64,000 nt of DNA from Pseudomonas sp. AL03 (GCF_029960815.1 NZ_JASBRE010000021.1:1-64000), one strand, 5' to 3'; shown: positions 43,844 to 55,538, counted from the first letter of the stretch. Program-made: numbers and translations. The notes: generated from the sequence alone by a model not told the origin.

Positions 43844-45646
43844 ATGGAGTTGACTGGGCCTAAAACAATTCGCATCGGGTGCGCCAGCGCCTTCTGGGGC
43901 GATACCTCGACCGCCGCCGCGCAATTGGTGGAAGGTGGGCGCCTGGACTATCTGGTCTTCGATTATCTGGCCGAAATCACGATGTCGATCATGGCCGGTG
44001 CGCGGATGAAAGAGCCTCAGGCTGGTTACGCCAGCGACTTCATCGAAGTCCTCAGCCCGCTGCTGGGTCAACTCGCCGAACAGAAAATCCGCGTCATCAG
44101 TAACGCCGGCGGAGTCAATCCGCAGGCCTGCGCCGCCGCCCTGACCGCTGCCTGCGACAAGGCCGGGGTGGCGTTGAAAATCGCCGTGCTGCTGGGCGAT
44201 GACCTGCAGCCGCAGTTCAAACAGCTGAGCAGCAGCGGTATCCATGAAATGTTCAGCGGCGCGCCCCTGCCGCCGATGTGCGTCTCGACCAACGCCTACC
44301 TTGGCGCACCGGGCATCGTCGAAGCCCTGCGCCTGGGCGCCGACATTGTGATCACCGGGCGTGTGGTCGACAGCGCGGTGGTCAGCGCTGCATTGGTGCA
44401 TGAATTCAATTGGTCCTGGCACGACTACGACAAACTTGCCCAGGCTGCACTGGCCGGCCACATCATCGAATGTGGCGCCCAGTGCACCGGCGGCAACTTC
44501 ACCGATTGGCGCGAGGTGCCCGACTACGAACACATCGGCTTCCCCATCGTCGAAGTCAGCGCCGACAGCCAGTTCATCGTCAGCAAACCCGAAGGCTCCG
44601 GCGGACTGGTTACACCGCTGACGGTCGGCGAGCAGATGCTGTATGAAATCGGCGACCCGCAGGCCTATCTGCTGCCGGACGTGGTCTGCGATTTCACTGA
44701 AGTCAAACTCGTGCAACAAGGCAAACATGCGGTTCAGGTGCACGGGGCAAAAGGCCTGCCGCCGACCGATCAGTACAAGGTCAGCGCGACTTACCCGGAC
44801 GGTTTTCGCTGCACCGCCAGTTGCCTGATCGCCGGGATCGATGCGGTAGACAAGGCGCGTCGAGTCAGCGAAGCGATCATCAACAAGACGTCGGAAATCT
44901 TCAGCCAGCGTGGCTGGCCGCCCTACAGCGAAGTGAACATCGAACTGCTCGGCAGCGAAGCCACTTACGGCCCCCACGGTCAGCGCCATGACAGCCGCGA
45001 AGTGGTGATCAAACTGGCGGTGCGCCATCCGGGTAAACAGGCGTTGATGGTGTTCTCCCGGGAAATTGCCCAGGCCGCCACTGGCATGGCGCCGGGACTG
45101 ACCGGGATTGTCGGTGGACGGCCGACGGTGTATCCGCTGATCCGGCTGTTCTCGTTCCTTATCGACAAAACTGCCTGCACGCTGGAAATTGACCTCAAGG
45201 GCCAGCGCCACCCATGCGCCCTGCCCGCCGTGGATGTGCTCGACACCGCCGACCTGCCCGTGGCGTGTGCCCCACCGAAACCCTCAGACCGGGCCGATGC
45301 CAGTGTGGCCCTGGTCAAACTCGCCGTGGCGCGCTCCGGTGACAAGGGCAACCACAGCAACATCGGCGTCATGGCCCGCGAGCCGGAGTACCTGCCGTGG
45401 ATTGCCGAAGCCTTGACGCCAGAAGTGATCGTCGACTGGATGAGTCATGTCCTCGACCCGATCCACGGCCGTGTTGAACGCTGGTATCTGCCGGGCACCC
45501 ACAGCCTTAATTTTCTGCTGGAGAACGCCCTTGGAGGCGGTGGCGTGGCCAGCCTGCGGATCGATCCGCAAGGCAAAGCCTTCGCCCAGCAACTGCTGGA
45601 AATCCAGATACCGGTGCCTCAGCGCATCGCCGACCAAGTCAACTAG
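43844..45646 (+). CDS. atuA: AtuA, acyclic terpene utilisation protein
   Basis: A 600-residue protein of the AtuA family (DUF1446, residues 1 to about 450, followed by the C-terminal AtuA-like domain, about 480-595, ALVKLAVARSGDKGNHSNIG). It is required for growth on citronellol; the precise reaction is not settled. RIGCASAFWGDTSTAAAQLV near its start and GLVTPLTVGEQMLYEIGDPQ are family-specific. ATG 43844 is preceded by GGAGGTG. First gene of the operon; 12 bp before atuB. Confidence 0.93.
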   Translation: MELTGPKTIRIGCASAFWGDTSTAAAQLVEGGRLDYLVFDYLAEITMSIMAGARMKEPQAGYASDFIEVLSPLLGQLAEQKIRVISNAGGVNPQACAAALTAACDKAGVALKIAVLLGDDLQPQFKQLSSSGIHEMFSGAPLPPMCVSTNAYLGAPGIVEALRLGADIVITGRVVDSAVVSAALVHEFNWSWHDYDKLAQAALAGHIIECGAQCTGGNFTDWREVPDYEHIGFPIVEVSADSQFIVSKPEGSGGLVTPLTVGEQMLYEIGDPQAYLLPDVVCDFTEVKLVQQGKHAVQVHGAKGLPPTDQYKVSATYPDGFRCTASCLIAGIDAVDKARRVSEAIINKTSEIFSQRGWPPYSEVNIELLGSEATYGPHGQRHDSREVVIKLAVRHPGKQALMVFSREIAQAATGMAPGLTGIVGGRPTVYPLIRLFSFLIDKTACTLEIDLKGQRHPCALPAVDVLDTADLPVACAPPKPSDRADASVALVKLAVARSGDKGNHSNIGVMAREPEYLPWIAEALTPEVIVDWMSHVLDPIHGRVERWYLPGTHSLNFLLENALGGGGVASLRIDPQGKAFAQQLLEIQIPVPQRIADQVN

Positions 45647-45658
45647 AGGACTGTCGCC

Positions 45659-46543
45659 ATGGCATACGATTCGATTTTCAAAGGCGATTTGTTTGCAGGC
45701 CAAACCATCATCGTCACCGGTGGCGGCAGCGGCATCGGCCGTTGCACCGCTCACGAACTGGCGGCCCTCGGCGCCCATGTGCTGCTGCTCGGGCGCAAGG
45801 TCGACAAGCTGAAAAACGTCACTGCCGAGATTGCCGAAGATGGCGGCAAGGCGGATTGGATGGTCTGCGATATTCGTGAGGAGGAAGCGGTCAAGCATGT
45901 GGTCAGTGAGTTGATCCGCAAGCACGGACCGATTCACGGTCTGGTCAACAACGCTGGCGGGCAGTACCCGGCGCCGTTGGCGTCGATCAATCAAAAAGGT
46001 TTCGAAACGGTGTTGCGCACCAACCTGATGGGCGGCTTCCTGATGGCCCGGGAAGTGTTCAACCAGTCCATGAGCACGCACGGCGGCGCCATCGTCAACA
46101 TGCTCGCCGACATGTGGGGCGGTATGCCCGGCATGGGCCACTCGGGTGCAGCGCGTTCGGGCATGGACAACCTCACCAAGACCGCCGCGTTCGAATGGGG
46201 TTACGCCGGGGTTCGGGTCAATGCCGTGGCGCCGGGCTGGATCGCGTCCAGCGGCATGGACACCTACGAAGGCGCATTCAAAGCGGTGATCCCGACGTTG
46301 AGCGAGCACGTGCCGCTCAAACGCATCGGCACCGAATCGGAGGTCAGCGCGGCGATCGTTTTCCTGCTCAGCCCGGCAGCGGCATTTGTCAGCGGCAGCA
46401 CCTTGCGCATCGACGGCGCCGCCAGCCTGGGCGGGCGCGCCTGGCCGATACACAAGGCGCAGATCAGTACGTCGTATAACGGTTTCCACCGCGCGTACTT
46501 ACCCGACGTGCTCAGACCCGACGTGCTCAAGGACAAGGAATAA
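45659..46543 (+). CDS. atuB: AtuB, SDR-family dehydrogenase
   Basis: A 294-residue short-chain dehydrogenase with TGGGSGIGR (nucleotide binding, about residue 20), NNAGG and an SDR core. The active-site region reads HSGAARSGMDNLTKTAAFEW: the usual YxxxK is altered (S-G-A-A-R), as it is in the 2,4-dienoyl-CoA-reductase-like SDRs that use other residues. It is part of the atu pathway for citronellol/geraniol breakdown; the exact step is unassigned. It is 3 bp from atuC and translationally close. Confidence 0.9.
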   Translation: MAYDSIFKGDLFAGQTIIVTGGGSGIGRCTAHELAALGAHVLLLGRKVDKLKNVTAEIAEDGGKADWMVCDIREEEAVKHVVSELIRKHGPIHGLVNNAGGQYPAPLASINQKGFETVLRTNLMGGFLMAREVFNQSMSTHGGAIVNMLADMWGGMPGMGHSGAARSGMDNLTKTAAFEWGYAGVRVNAVAPGWIASSGMDTYEGAFKAVIPTLSEHVPLKRIGTESEVSAAIVFLLSPAAAFVSGSTLRIDGAASLGGRAWPIHKAQISTSYNGFHRAYLPDVLRPDVLKDKE

Positions 46544-46546
46544 GTC

Positions 46547-48163
46547 ATGCCGGTGATTCAGTCGCAAGTGGACCCGTTCAGCGAGCAGTTCGCGCTCAAT
46601 CGAGCGGCGATGCTGGTCGGCATCGAGCACGTCCGCCAGCTCGAACAGAACCTGCTGAACAAGGCTGCCGAAGCCAAACCCAGGTTCGACAAGCGCGGCC
46701 AATTGTTGCCCCGCGAACGCCTCAATCTGCTGCTGGACCCTGGCGCACCGTTCCTTGAACTGGCCAGCCTGGCCGGCTACAAACTGCATGACGACAAGGA
46801 CGGCAATTCGGCTGGCGGCGGTTTGATCGCCGGGATCGGTTACGTGTCCGGCGTTCGGGTTCTGGTGGTGGCGAACAACAGTGCGATCAAGGGCGGGACC
46901 ATTTCCCCCAGCGGTTTGAAAAAATCCCTGCGTCTGCAACAGATCGCCATGGAGAACAAACTGCCGGTCATTACCCTGGCCGAAAGCGGCGGCGCGAACC
47001 TCAATTACGCGGCGGAGATTTTCGTCGAAGGTGCCCGCAGCTTTGCCAATCAGGCGCGGATGTCAGCCATGGGGTTGCCGCAAATCACGGTGGTTCATGG
47101 TTCGGCCACGGCCGGCGGCGCTTATCAGCCGGGGCTCTCGGATTACGTCGTGGTGGTGCGTGGCAAGGCCAAGCTGTTTCTTGCCGGCCCGCCGCTGCTC
47201 AAGGCGGCCACCGGCGAAGTCGCCACCGATGAAGCACTGGGCGGCGCCAAGATGCACGCGCAAATCGCCGGCACCGCTGAATACCTGGCCGAGAGCGATG
47301 CCGATGGCGTGCGGCAGGTGCGCGAGATTGTCAGCCTGCTGCCGTGGAATGCCCGGTTACCTTTAGCGCCTGCGCGGCACTGGGAAGAACCGCTCTACCC
47401 CATCGACGAAGTGCTCGGACTGATTCCTGACGACACGAAAAAACCTTACGACGTGCGCGAGATCATCGCGCGGATTGCCGACGGCTCGAACTTTCTCGAA
47501 TTCAAGGGCGAGTTCGATCAGCAAACGGTCTGCGGCCATTTGCAGATTCAAGGCCGCGCCTGCGGGTTCATCGGCAACAACGGGCCGATCACCCCCAAGG
47601 GTGCGAGCAAGGCGGCGCAGTTCATTCAGCTCTGCGACCAGAGCCAGACGCCGCTGCTGTTTTTCCACAACACCACCGGGTTCATGGTTGGCACCGAGTC
47701 GGAGCAGCAAGGCGTGATCAAACACGGCGCGAAGATGATTCAAGCGGTGGCCAACGCCCGGGTGCCTAAACTGACCCTCGTCGTCGGCGGCTCCTACGGC
47801 GCCGGCAACTATGCGATGTGTGGCCGCGGCCTCGACCCGCGCTTCATCTTCGCCTGGCCCAACAGCCGCACGGCGGTGATGGGCGGCGCCCAGGCCGGCA
47901 AAGTGCTGCGGATCGTCACCGAGGCCAAACAGGCCAAGGACGGCCTGGTGCACGACCCGAAAATGCTCGACCTGCTGGAACAGGTCACCGCGCAGAAACT
48001 CGACAGCCAGTCCACCGCGCTGTATGGCAGCGCCAGCCTGTGGGATGACGGGTTGATCGACCCTCGCGATACCCGGACCTTGCTTGGGTACTTGCTGGAT
48101 ATCTGCCATGAGGCCGACGTGCGGCCGCTGCAATCCAACAGTTTTGGTGTCGCCCGTTTTTGA
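46547..48163 (+). CDS. atuC: geranyl-CoA carboxylase beta subunit AtuC
   Basis: A 538-residue carboxyltransferase subunit of the biotin-dependent acyl-CoA carboxylase family. It moves CO2 from biotin on AtuF to geranyl-CoA. Two crotonase-fold halves: GGGLIAGIGYVSGVRVLVVA (first) and FLEFKGEFDQQTVCGHLQIQ with GGSYGAGNYAMCGRGLDPRF (second). AESGGANL and FFHNTTGFMVG mark the acyl-CoA and biotin sites. It is separated from atuD by two short hairpins. Confidence 0.93.
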   Translation: MPVIQSQVDPFSEQFALNRAAMLVGIEHVRQLEQNLLNKAAEAKPRFDKRGQLLPRERLNLLLDPGAPFLELASLAGYKLHDDKDGNSAGGGLIAGIGYVSGVRVLVVANNSAIKGGTISPSGLKKSLRLQQIAMENKLPVITLAESGGANLNYAAEIFVEGARSFANQARMSAMGLPQITVVHGSATAGGAYQPGLSDYVVVVRGKAKLFLAGPPLLKAATGEVATDEALGGAKMHAQIAGTAEYLAESDADGVRQVREIVSLLPWNARLPLAPARHWEEPLYPIDEVLGLIPDDTKKPYDVREIIARIADGSNFLEFKGEFDQQTVCGHLQIQGRACGFIGNNGPITPKGASKAAQFIQLCDQSQTPLLFFHNTTGFMVGTESEQQGVIKHGAKMIQAVANARVPKLTLVVGGSYGAGNYAMCGRGLDPRFIFAWPNSRTAVMGGAQAGKVLRIVTEAKQAKDGLVHDPKMLDLLEQVTAQKLDSQSTALYGSASLWDDGLIDPRDTRTLLGYLLDICHEADVRPLQSNSFGVARF

Positions 48164-48164
48164 T

Positions 48165-48214
48165 GACGCAGAGCGTCTAAGGCTGCATTCCCACGCAGAG
48201 CGTGGGAACGATCA
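48165..48214. repeat. REP-like hairpin pair inside the atu operon
   Basis: Two back-to-back hairpins: GACGC-AGA-GCGTC (48165-48177) and TTCCCACGC-AGA-GCGTGGGAA (48188-48208), the latter followed by CGATCAT. The second is the repeat also found at 12610-12644. Its position between atuC and atuD may protect the upstream mRNA or lower downstream expression. Confidence 0.7.
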
Positions 48215-48232
48215 TTCAGGAGAACAATAAAA

Positions 48233-49390
48233 ATGATCTTCACCCAGGAACACGAAGCACTGCGCCGCACCGTCCACCAATTCGTCGATCACGAGATCAA
48301 TCCACACGTCGAGGAATGGGAAAAGGCCGGACGCTTTCCGATCCACGAGATCTTTCGCAAGGCCGGCGATCTTGGCCTGTTGGGGATTTCCAAACCGGAA
48401 AAGTTCGGTGGCATGGGTCTGGACTACAGCTACTCAATCGTCGCTGCCGAAGCGTTCGGCACCATTCATTGCGGCGGGATTCCGATGTCCATCGGCGTGC
48501 AAACCGATATGTGCACCCCGGCCCTCGCCCGCTTCGGTTCCGATGAATTGCGCGAAGAGTTTCTCCGTCCGGCCATCACTGGCGAGCAGGTCGGCTGCAT
48601 CGGTGTTTCCGAAGTCGGCGCCGGCTCCGATGTAGCCGGTTTGAAGACCACCGCCCGCAAAGACGGCGACGACTACGTGATCAACGGCAGCAAGATGTGG
48701 ATCACCAACGCACCGAGCGCGGATTTCATCTGCCTGCTGGCCAACACCTCAGACGACAAACCGCACATCAACAAGTCGCTGATCATGGTGCCGATGAACT
48801 CGCCGGGCATCAGCCTCAGCTCGCACCTGGACAAGCTCGGCATGCGCAGCTCGGAAACCGCTCAGGTGTTTTTCGACAACGTGCGGGTACCGCAACGCAA
48901 TCGCATCGGCCATGAAGGCGCGGGGTTCATGATGCAGATGCTGCAGTTCCAGGAGGAACGGCTGTTCGGCGCGGCGAACATGATCAAAGGCCTGGAGTAC
49001 TGCATCGACAGCACCATCGAGTACTGCAAGGAGCGCAAAACCTTCGGCAATGCGCTGATCGATAACCAGGTCATCCACTTCCGACTGGCCGAACTGCAAA
49101 CCGAAATCGAATGCCTGAGGGCACTGGTCTATCAGGCCACCGAGCAATACATCAAAGGCCAGGACGTCACCCGCCTGGCGTCCATGGCCAAACTCAAGGC
49201 CGGACGGTTGGGTCGTGAAGTCAGCGACAGCTGCCTGCAATATTGGGGCGGCATGGGCTTCATGTGGGACAACCCGGTGGCCCGCGCGTACCGCGATGTG
49301 CGGCTGGTGTCGATCGGCGGCGGCGCCGACGAAATCATGCTGGGGATCATCTGCAAACTCATGGGCATCCTGCCGGGGAAAAAGAAATGA
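48233..49390 (+). CDS. atuD: citronellyl-CoA dehydrogenase AtuD
   Basis: A 385-residue acyl-CoA dehydrogenase that oxidises citronellyl-CoA to geranyl-CoA with FAD. Typical motifs are IGVSEVGAGSDVAGLKTTAR (FAD/substrate loop), MWITNAPSADFICLLANT, and the C-terminal QYWGGMGFMWDNPVARAYRD. Its TGA overlaps the atuE start. Confidence 0.92.
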   Translation: MIFTQEHEALRRTVHQFVDHEINPHVEEWEKAGRFPIHEIFRKAGDLGLLGISKPEKFGGMGLDYSYSIVAAEAFGTIHCGGIPMSIGVQTDMCTPALARFGSDELREEFLRPAITGEQVGCIGVSEVGAGSDVAGLKTTARKDGDDYVINGSKMWITNAPSADFICLLANTSDDKPHINKSLIMVPMNSPGISLSSHLDKLGMRSSETAQVFFDNVRVPQRNRIGHEGAGFMMQMLQFQEERLFGAANMIKGLEYCIDSTIEYCKERKTFGNALIDNQVIHFRLAELQTEIECLRALVYQATEQYIKGQDVTRLASMAKLKAGRLGREVSDSCLQYWGGMGFMWDNPVARAYRDVRLVSIGGGADEIMLGIICKLMGILPGKKK

Positions 49391-50184
49391 GCACCCTGCC
49401 GGTTTGCCAGACGTTGCTGCTGGAACCCCATAACGGTGTCCTGCACATCACCCTCAATCACCCGCAAAGCCGCAACGCCATGAGCTTGGAGATGGTCGCT
49501 GAACTGCGCGCGGTGCTGGCGGCCGTGCACGATGACCGCGCGGTTCGTGCATTGGTGATCGGCGGTGCCGGCGGGCATTTCTGCGCCGGTGGCGACATCA
49601 AGGACATGGCCAATGCACGCGCTCAAGGTCCGAGCGCCTATCGCGACTTGAATCGAGCGTTCGGTGCGCTGCTGCAAGCGGTGCAACACGCGCCGCAAGT
49701 GGTGATCACGGTCCTGCAAGGCGCGGTGCTCGGCGGTGGTTTGGGTCTGGCCTGCGTCAGCGACGTCGCCTTGGCCGATCACCAGGCGCAATTCGGTCTG
49801 CCGGAAACCAGCCTCGGTCTGCTGCCGGCGCAGATTGCGCCGTTCGTGGTGCAGCGCATCGGCCTGACTCAGACTCGCCGACTGGCGCTGACCGCGGCAC
49901 GTTTCGATGGCACACAGGCACGGCGCATGGGGTTGGTGCATTTTGTCGAGCATGACGCGCAAGCGTTGGCCGAGCGTCTCGATGAAATTCTGGCCCATGT
50001 GTTGTGCTGCGCGCCGGAGGCGAATGCGCGGACCAAAAAACTGTTGCTGGCGAGTGCGGGGCAGCCGTCGAATGCGTTGCTGGATGAAGCGGCCGAGTGG
50101 TTCAGCGAAGCGGTGACCGGGGCTGAAGGTATTGAGGGGACCATGGCTTTTGTACAAAAGCGTAAACCGGGGTGGGCGCCTTAA
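49387..50184 (+). CDS. atuE: isohexenylglutaconyl-CoA hydratase AtuE
   Basis: A 265-residue enoyl-CoA hydratase-fold enzyme that hydrates isohexenylglutaconyl-CoA, the product of the carboxylase. Crotonase motifs: ALVIGGAGGHFCAGGDIKDM (oxyanion hole) and GAVLGGGLGLACVSDVALAD. I start at ATG 49387, four bases inside the atuD end, because further upstream codons belong to atuD in another frame. Confidence 0.92.
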   Translation: MSTLPVCQTLLLEPHNGVLHITLNHPQSRNAMSLEMVAELRAVLAAVHDDRAVRALVIGGAGGHFCAGGDIKDMANARAQGPSAYRDLNRAFGALLQAVQHAPQVVITVLQGAVLGGGLGLACVSDVALADHQAQFGLPETSLGLLPAQIAPFVVQRIGLTQTRRLALTAARFDGTQARRMGLVHFVEHDAQALAERLDEILAHVLCCAPEANARTKKLLLASAGQPSNALLDEAAEWFSEAVTGAEGIEGTMAFVQKRKPGWAP

Positions 50185-50228
50185 CAGCATCTCCATCACA
50201 TTGACCGCAACACTTAAGGGAAGAAGCC

Positions 50229-52190
<1,962 letters not shown>

Positions 52191-52261
52191 GCCGCTAGGC
52201 GGATCCGCCGGGTTTGGCTACGCTCAAGCCCTATCAGGACGCGGATACCAGGAACCCTGCG

Positions 52262-52804
52262 ATGCCTCACTGGCTGGTCATTGATCTCGAAGCCACCACC
52301 GATCAGGGTGGTTGGCCAGTAACTGAAATGGAAATCATCGAAATCGGTGCCACCCTGGTGGACCGAAAAGGTCGAGAACTGGATAGCTTTCAGCGCTTCG
52401 TGCGCCCGACGCGTCGGCCTTTGCTGACGCCGTTTTGTCGGGAACTGACCCACATCACCCAGGCCCACATCGATGACGCCGAGTCGCTGAGCGAGGTCTG
52501 GGTGTCGTTCGAACGCTGGCTCGGCCAACATCACTCGCGCCTGGAAGGCTGGGCCAGTTGGGGCGACTACGACCGCAAACAGCTGCTTCAGGAATGGCAA
52601 AAACTGCAACTCGACAGCGCCCTGAGCCGGGTGCCGCACATGAACCTCAAGCAGCGCTTTGCCAAGGCTCGCCGGCTGGAACGCCCGCTGGGGCTCAACG
52701 GCGCGCTGCAACTGGCGGGTATGCAGTTCAGCGGCCAACAACATCGGGCGCTTGAAGATGCGCGCAATACAGCGCGTCTGTTACCACTGGTTCTCCCCCT
52801 CTAG
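52262..52804 (+). CDS. 3'-5' exonuclease, DEDDh family
   Basis: A 180-residue exonuclease of the ERI1/KapD-like group. Exo I DLEATTD (Asp8/Glu10), Exo II HSRLEGWASWGDYDRKQLLQ, Exo III HRALEDARNTARLLP with the His-x(4)-Asp. I use ATG 52262 (MPHWLVIDLE) as it places Exo I at the usual position; 16 upstream residues would be odd. Whether it trims RNA or DNA is unknown. Confidence 0.88.
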   Translation: MPHWLVIDLEATTDQGGWPVTEMEIIEIGATLVDRKGRELDSFQRFVRPTRRPLLTPFCRELTHITQAHIDDAESLSEVWVSFERWLGQHHSRLEGWASWGDYDRKQLLQEWQKLQLDSALSRVPHMNLKQRFAKARRLERPLGLNGALQLAGMQFSGQQHRALEDARNTARLLPLVLPL

Positions 52805-52873
52805 AGAGGTGACGGCGCCAAGGGCCTTGTGCATACTGGCCAGCCCTTTTTAGCCCTTTTCGAGGAATCGCCC

Positions 52874-53158
52874 ATGTTTAAAGTCAACGAGTACTTCGAC
52901 GGCACCGTCAAGTCGATCGCCTTTGGCACCGCTGAAGGTCCTGCGACCATCGGCGTCATGGCACCGGGCGAATACGAATTCGGCACCAGCCAGCGTGAAA
53001 TCATGCACGTGGTGACCGGCGCCCTGACCGTCAAACTGCCGGACAGCAGCGACTGGGAAACCTTCGCCGCCGGCAGCCAGTTCAACGTACCCGCCAACAG
53101 CAAGTTCCAGCTGAAAGTGGCCGTCGACACCGCTTACCTGTGCGAATACCGCGGCTAA
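52874..53158 (+). CDS. ppnP: pyrimidine/purine nucleoside phosphorylase PpnP
   Basis: A 94-residue cupin-fold enzyme of the PpnP/YaiE (DUF1255) family, which phosphorolyses several nucleosides to base and ribose-1-phosphate. MFKVNEYFDGTVKSIAFGTA, GVMAPGEYEFGTSQREIMHV and the end AVDTAYLCEYRG are diagnostic. I start at ATG 52874 after GAGGA. Confidence 0.94.
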   Translation: MFKVNEYFDGTVKSIAFGTAEGPATIGVMAPGEYEFGTSQREIMHVVTGALTVKLPDSSDWETFAAGSQFNVPANSKFQLKVAVDTAYLCEYRG

Positions 53159-53186
53159 ACCCTCGGGTTTTCACAGCGACAAAAAA

Positions 53187-53215
53187 TGCCCGTGTCCAAG
53201 GACACGGGCACTTTT
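53187..53215 (+). terminator. terminator after ppnP
   Basis: Stem TGCCCGTGTCC/GGACACGGGCA followed by CTTTTTATT, with A6 on the other side, so it can also terminate the convergent MOSC gene. Confidence 0.9.
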
Positions 53216-53242
53216 TATTCAAGGACAGTCGTTCAGATTGTC

Positions 53243-54049
53243 TTATTCCAGGATCGTCACCGGCATACCGACTTCAAGCCGGCCATTGCCGTCATTGACC
53301 AAGTTCTGGCCGAACATTGCGCCGTCTTCCTGCGCGCGGTATTTCTGCAGGGTCGCCAGCGGTTCGCGATCTTCACTGCGCTCGCCGGTTTGCGGGTCGA
53401 TGGTGGTCAAAATGCAGCGTGAGCACGACTTGACCACGCGGAACTCGACATCGCCGATGCGGATGCGCTTCCAGCCATCCTCGGCATACGCTTCGCTGCC
53501 CTCGATCACCAGATTGGGCCGAAAGCGCAGCATTTCCAGCGCACGGCCGACCTTTTGCGACAAGTCCACCAGGGAAGCCTGTCCGATCAGCAACAGCGGA
53601 AAGCCATCGGCGAAAGCCACTTGATCGTCGTCCCTTCCGTAGCCCGCTTGAGTGGTGCGCGCGCGACCCAGAGGAATTTGCACCAGTCGCGTCGGCTTGC
53701 CAATGAACTCACTGACCCAGGCACCGGCCTCATCACCGGCATCGGGCACTCGCAGACTGTCTCTAAAGATCGTCACGCCGCGCAGTTCAGCGTCGCTGGC
53801 CGGCAAGGCAATATCGATCGCTGAGCGCCCCGGAGCCCTGAGGGTCAAACCACCGCCGGCATTCCACAGCGCCGACAACTGACTCATCTGCCCCACTACG
53901 CGCTGGGTCAGGAAACGGCCGCTGGCCTCGTCCACCAGCATCCAGCGTCGATCACCGTCCAGGCCCAGCTTGTCGAGGCTGACCTGCTGCAGGATCTCGC
54001 CCTTGCCGGATTTCAACGGATAACGATAAAGCGCGCTCAGACGCAGCAT
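53243..54049 (-). CDS. MOSC-domain protein, YcbX-like
   Basis: A 268-residue protein with an N-terminal beta-barrel MOSC_N domain (LSALYRYPLKSGKGEILQQV) and a MOSC domain containing the conserved cysteine (FRVVKSCSRCILTTIDPQTG). YcbX-type proteins carry molybdenum cofactor and help reduce N-hydroxylated compounds. It lacks the [2Fe-2S] domain found in longer YcbX. I start at ATG 54049 (MLRLSALYRY). It is about 5 kb from the moeA-moaB-mobA genes. Confidence 0.88.
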   Translation of the reverse strand: MLRLSALYRYPLKSGKGEILQQVSLDKLGLDGDRRWMLVDEASGRFLTQRVVGQMSQLSALWNAGGGLTLRAPGRSAIDIALPASDAELRGVTIFRDSLRVPDAGDEAGAWVSEFIGKPTRLVQIPLGRARTTQAGYGRDDDQVAFADGFPLLLIGQASLVDLSQKVGRALEMLRFRPNLVIEGSEAYAEDGWKRIRIGDVEFRVVKSCSRCILTTIDPQTGERSEDREPLATLQKYRAQEDGAMFGQNLVNDGNGRLEVGMPVTILE

Positions 54050-54140
54050 GGCCAGCTCCCTGGTGGGCAAAAAACGCCACCCTATACGAGCTTGATCGCC
54101 GAATCAAAGGCTGACTTCAGGCCAGCCTCTGCGGGGGGTG

Positions 54141-55076
54141 TCAGGCAGGCACTTCGTCGAGCATTAGGCGCTGGCGCACCACATCGACGAGTTTGTCCGG
54201 CTGGAATTTGGAGAGGAAGTTGTCGCAGCCGACTTTCTTGACCATCGAGTCGTTGAAGCTACCGGACAACGAGGTATGCATCACCACGTAAAGGCCACGC
54301 AGACGCGGGTCGTTGCGGATTTCCGTCGTCAGGCGATAGCCGTCCATTTCCGGCATTTCCGCGTCGGTGAAGATCATCAGCAGTTTGTCGGTCATGTTCA
54401 CACCGGTATCGGCCCAGGCCTTGAGCATGTTCAGTGCCTTCAAGCCATCGCTGGCAATGTGCATCTTCACGCCCAACTGACCCAGGGTGTCACGCAATTG
54501 CGAAAGTGCCACGTTAGAGTCGTCCACCAGCAGCACTTCACGGCCACGGGCACGTTCCAGAACCGGATCGTCGAGTTTGTCGCGCGATACCTTCGCGTTG
54601 TACGGGACAATTTCCGCCAGGACTTTTTCGACGTCGATGATTTCCACCAACTGGTCGTCGACCTTGCTGATAGCGGTCAAGTAATGTTGACGACCGGCGC
54701 TGGCCGGCGGCGGCAGAATGGCTTCCCAGTTCATGTTGACGATGCGGTCCACGCCGCCGACCAGGAACGCCTGCACCGAACGGTTGTACTCGGTGACGAT
54801 GATCGTGCTGGTAGGGCTTGGCACCAGCGGACGCATGCCGATCGCCTGGGACAGGTCGATCACCGGCAAGGTCTGGCCGCGCAGGTTGACCACGCCGCAG
54901 ACAAACGGATGACGCTGGGGCATCAGGGTCAGCTTCGGCAGTTGTAGCACTTCCTGCACTTTGAAGACGTTGATCGCGAACAATTGCCGTCCGGCCAGCC
55001 GGAACATGAGAATTTCCAGGCGATTCTCACCCACCAGTTGCGTGCGTTGGTCTACCGTGTCGAGAATGCCGGCCAT
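54141..55076 (-). CDS. cheV: chemotaxis coupling protein CheV
   Basis: A 311-residue protein: CheW domain (about 20-165; ILMFRLAGRQLFAINVFKVQ, VCGVVNLRGQTLPVIDLSQ) and a receiver domain (about 180-305; VLLVDDSNVA, phospho-Asp in MIFTDAEMPEMDGY, Lys in FLSKFQPDKL). CheV couples receptors to CheA and may be a phosphate sink. I use ATG 55076 with AGGAG eight bases upstream; the in-frame GTG at 55109 is weaker. Confidence 0.94.
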   Translation of the reverse strand: MAGILDTVDQRTQLVGENRLEILMFRLAGRQLFAINVFKVQEVLQLPKLTLMPQRHPFVCGVVNLRGQTLPVIDLSQAIGMRPLVPSPTSTIIVTEYNRSVQAFLVGGVDRIVNMNWEAILPPPASAGRQHYLTAISKVDDQLVEIIDVEKVLAEIVPYNAKVSRDKLDDPVLERARGREVLLVDDSNVALSQLRDTLGQLGVKMHIASDGLKALNMLKAWADTGVNMTDKLLMIFTDAEMPEMDGYRLTTEIRNDPRLRGLYVVMHTSLSGSFNDSMVKKVGCDNFLSKFQPDKLVDVVRQRLMLDEVPA

Positions 55077-55538
55077 CAATGACTCCTGGGCTTGTTCTGA
55101 TGAATTCACTAAAGGAGGTTATCGGCTGTTTTTGCCGGACCTTGACCCCCCTGTAAAATGCCACGATCGAACATTGATGTCACATTAACATCATGCTTTA
55201 CTGGCCACGTGATTTCACCTGCTTCATTCCCTCCCGCGAGACCTCGTTTCGGTCGGTTGGTTCCTCTGTGTAAGGGATTCCCCTAGTAGCAATCAGGTCT
55301 AACCTGATGTTCGCAATATCCAATAGCCATTAATGTGACGCCATTCTCATTGCATGAACGGAGTCAGGCTTTTGTGTGCGATCGCAGGTCAGTGGCCATC
55401 CACCCTATCGAATTCCCCAACCTGCAGCGAGACAGGCCGGAGCGCGATCCCACGATGGCACGGCAATGCCGGTACTCTGATCGTCCTCGTCGACACACAC
55501 GACATTCCCTCATTTGACATGACGTTGTGGAGCTAAGC
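55077..55538. other. 462-bp intergenic region with a perfect inverted repeat
   Basis: The most notable element is ATCAGGT-CTA-ACCTGAT at 55292-55308, a perfect 7-bp palindrome. A weaker pair, GATGT/ACATC, lies near 55174-55192. No protein with a recognisable family begins here; short reading frames around 55335-55536 lack homology features. It holds the promoter of cheV (left) and of the Hpt-like gene (right), but I could not locate either with certainty. Confidence 0.45.
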
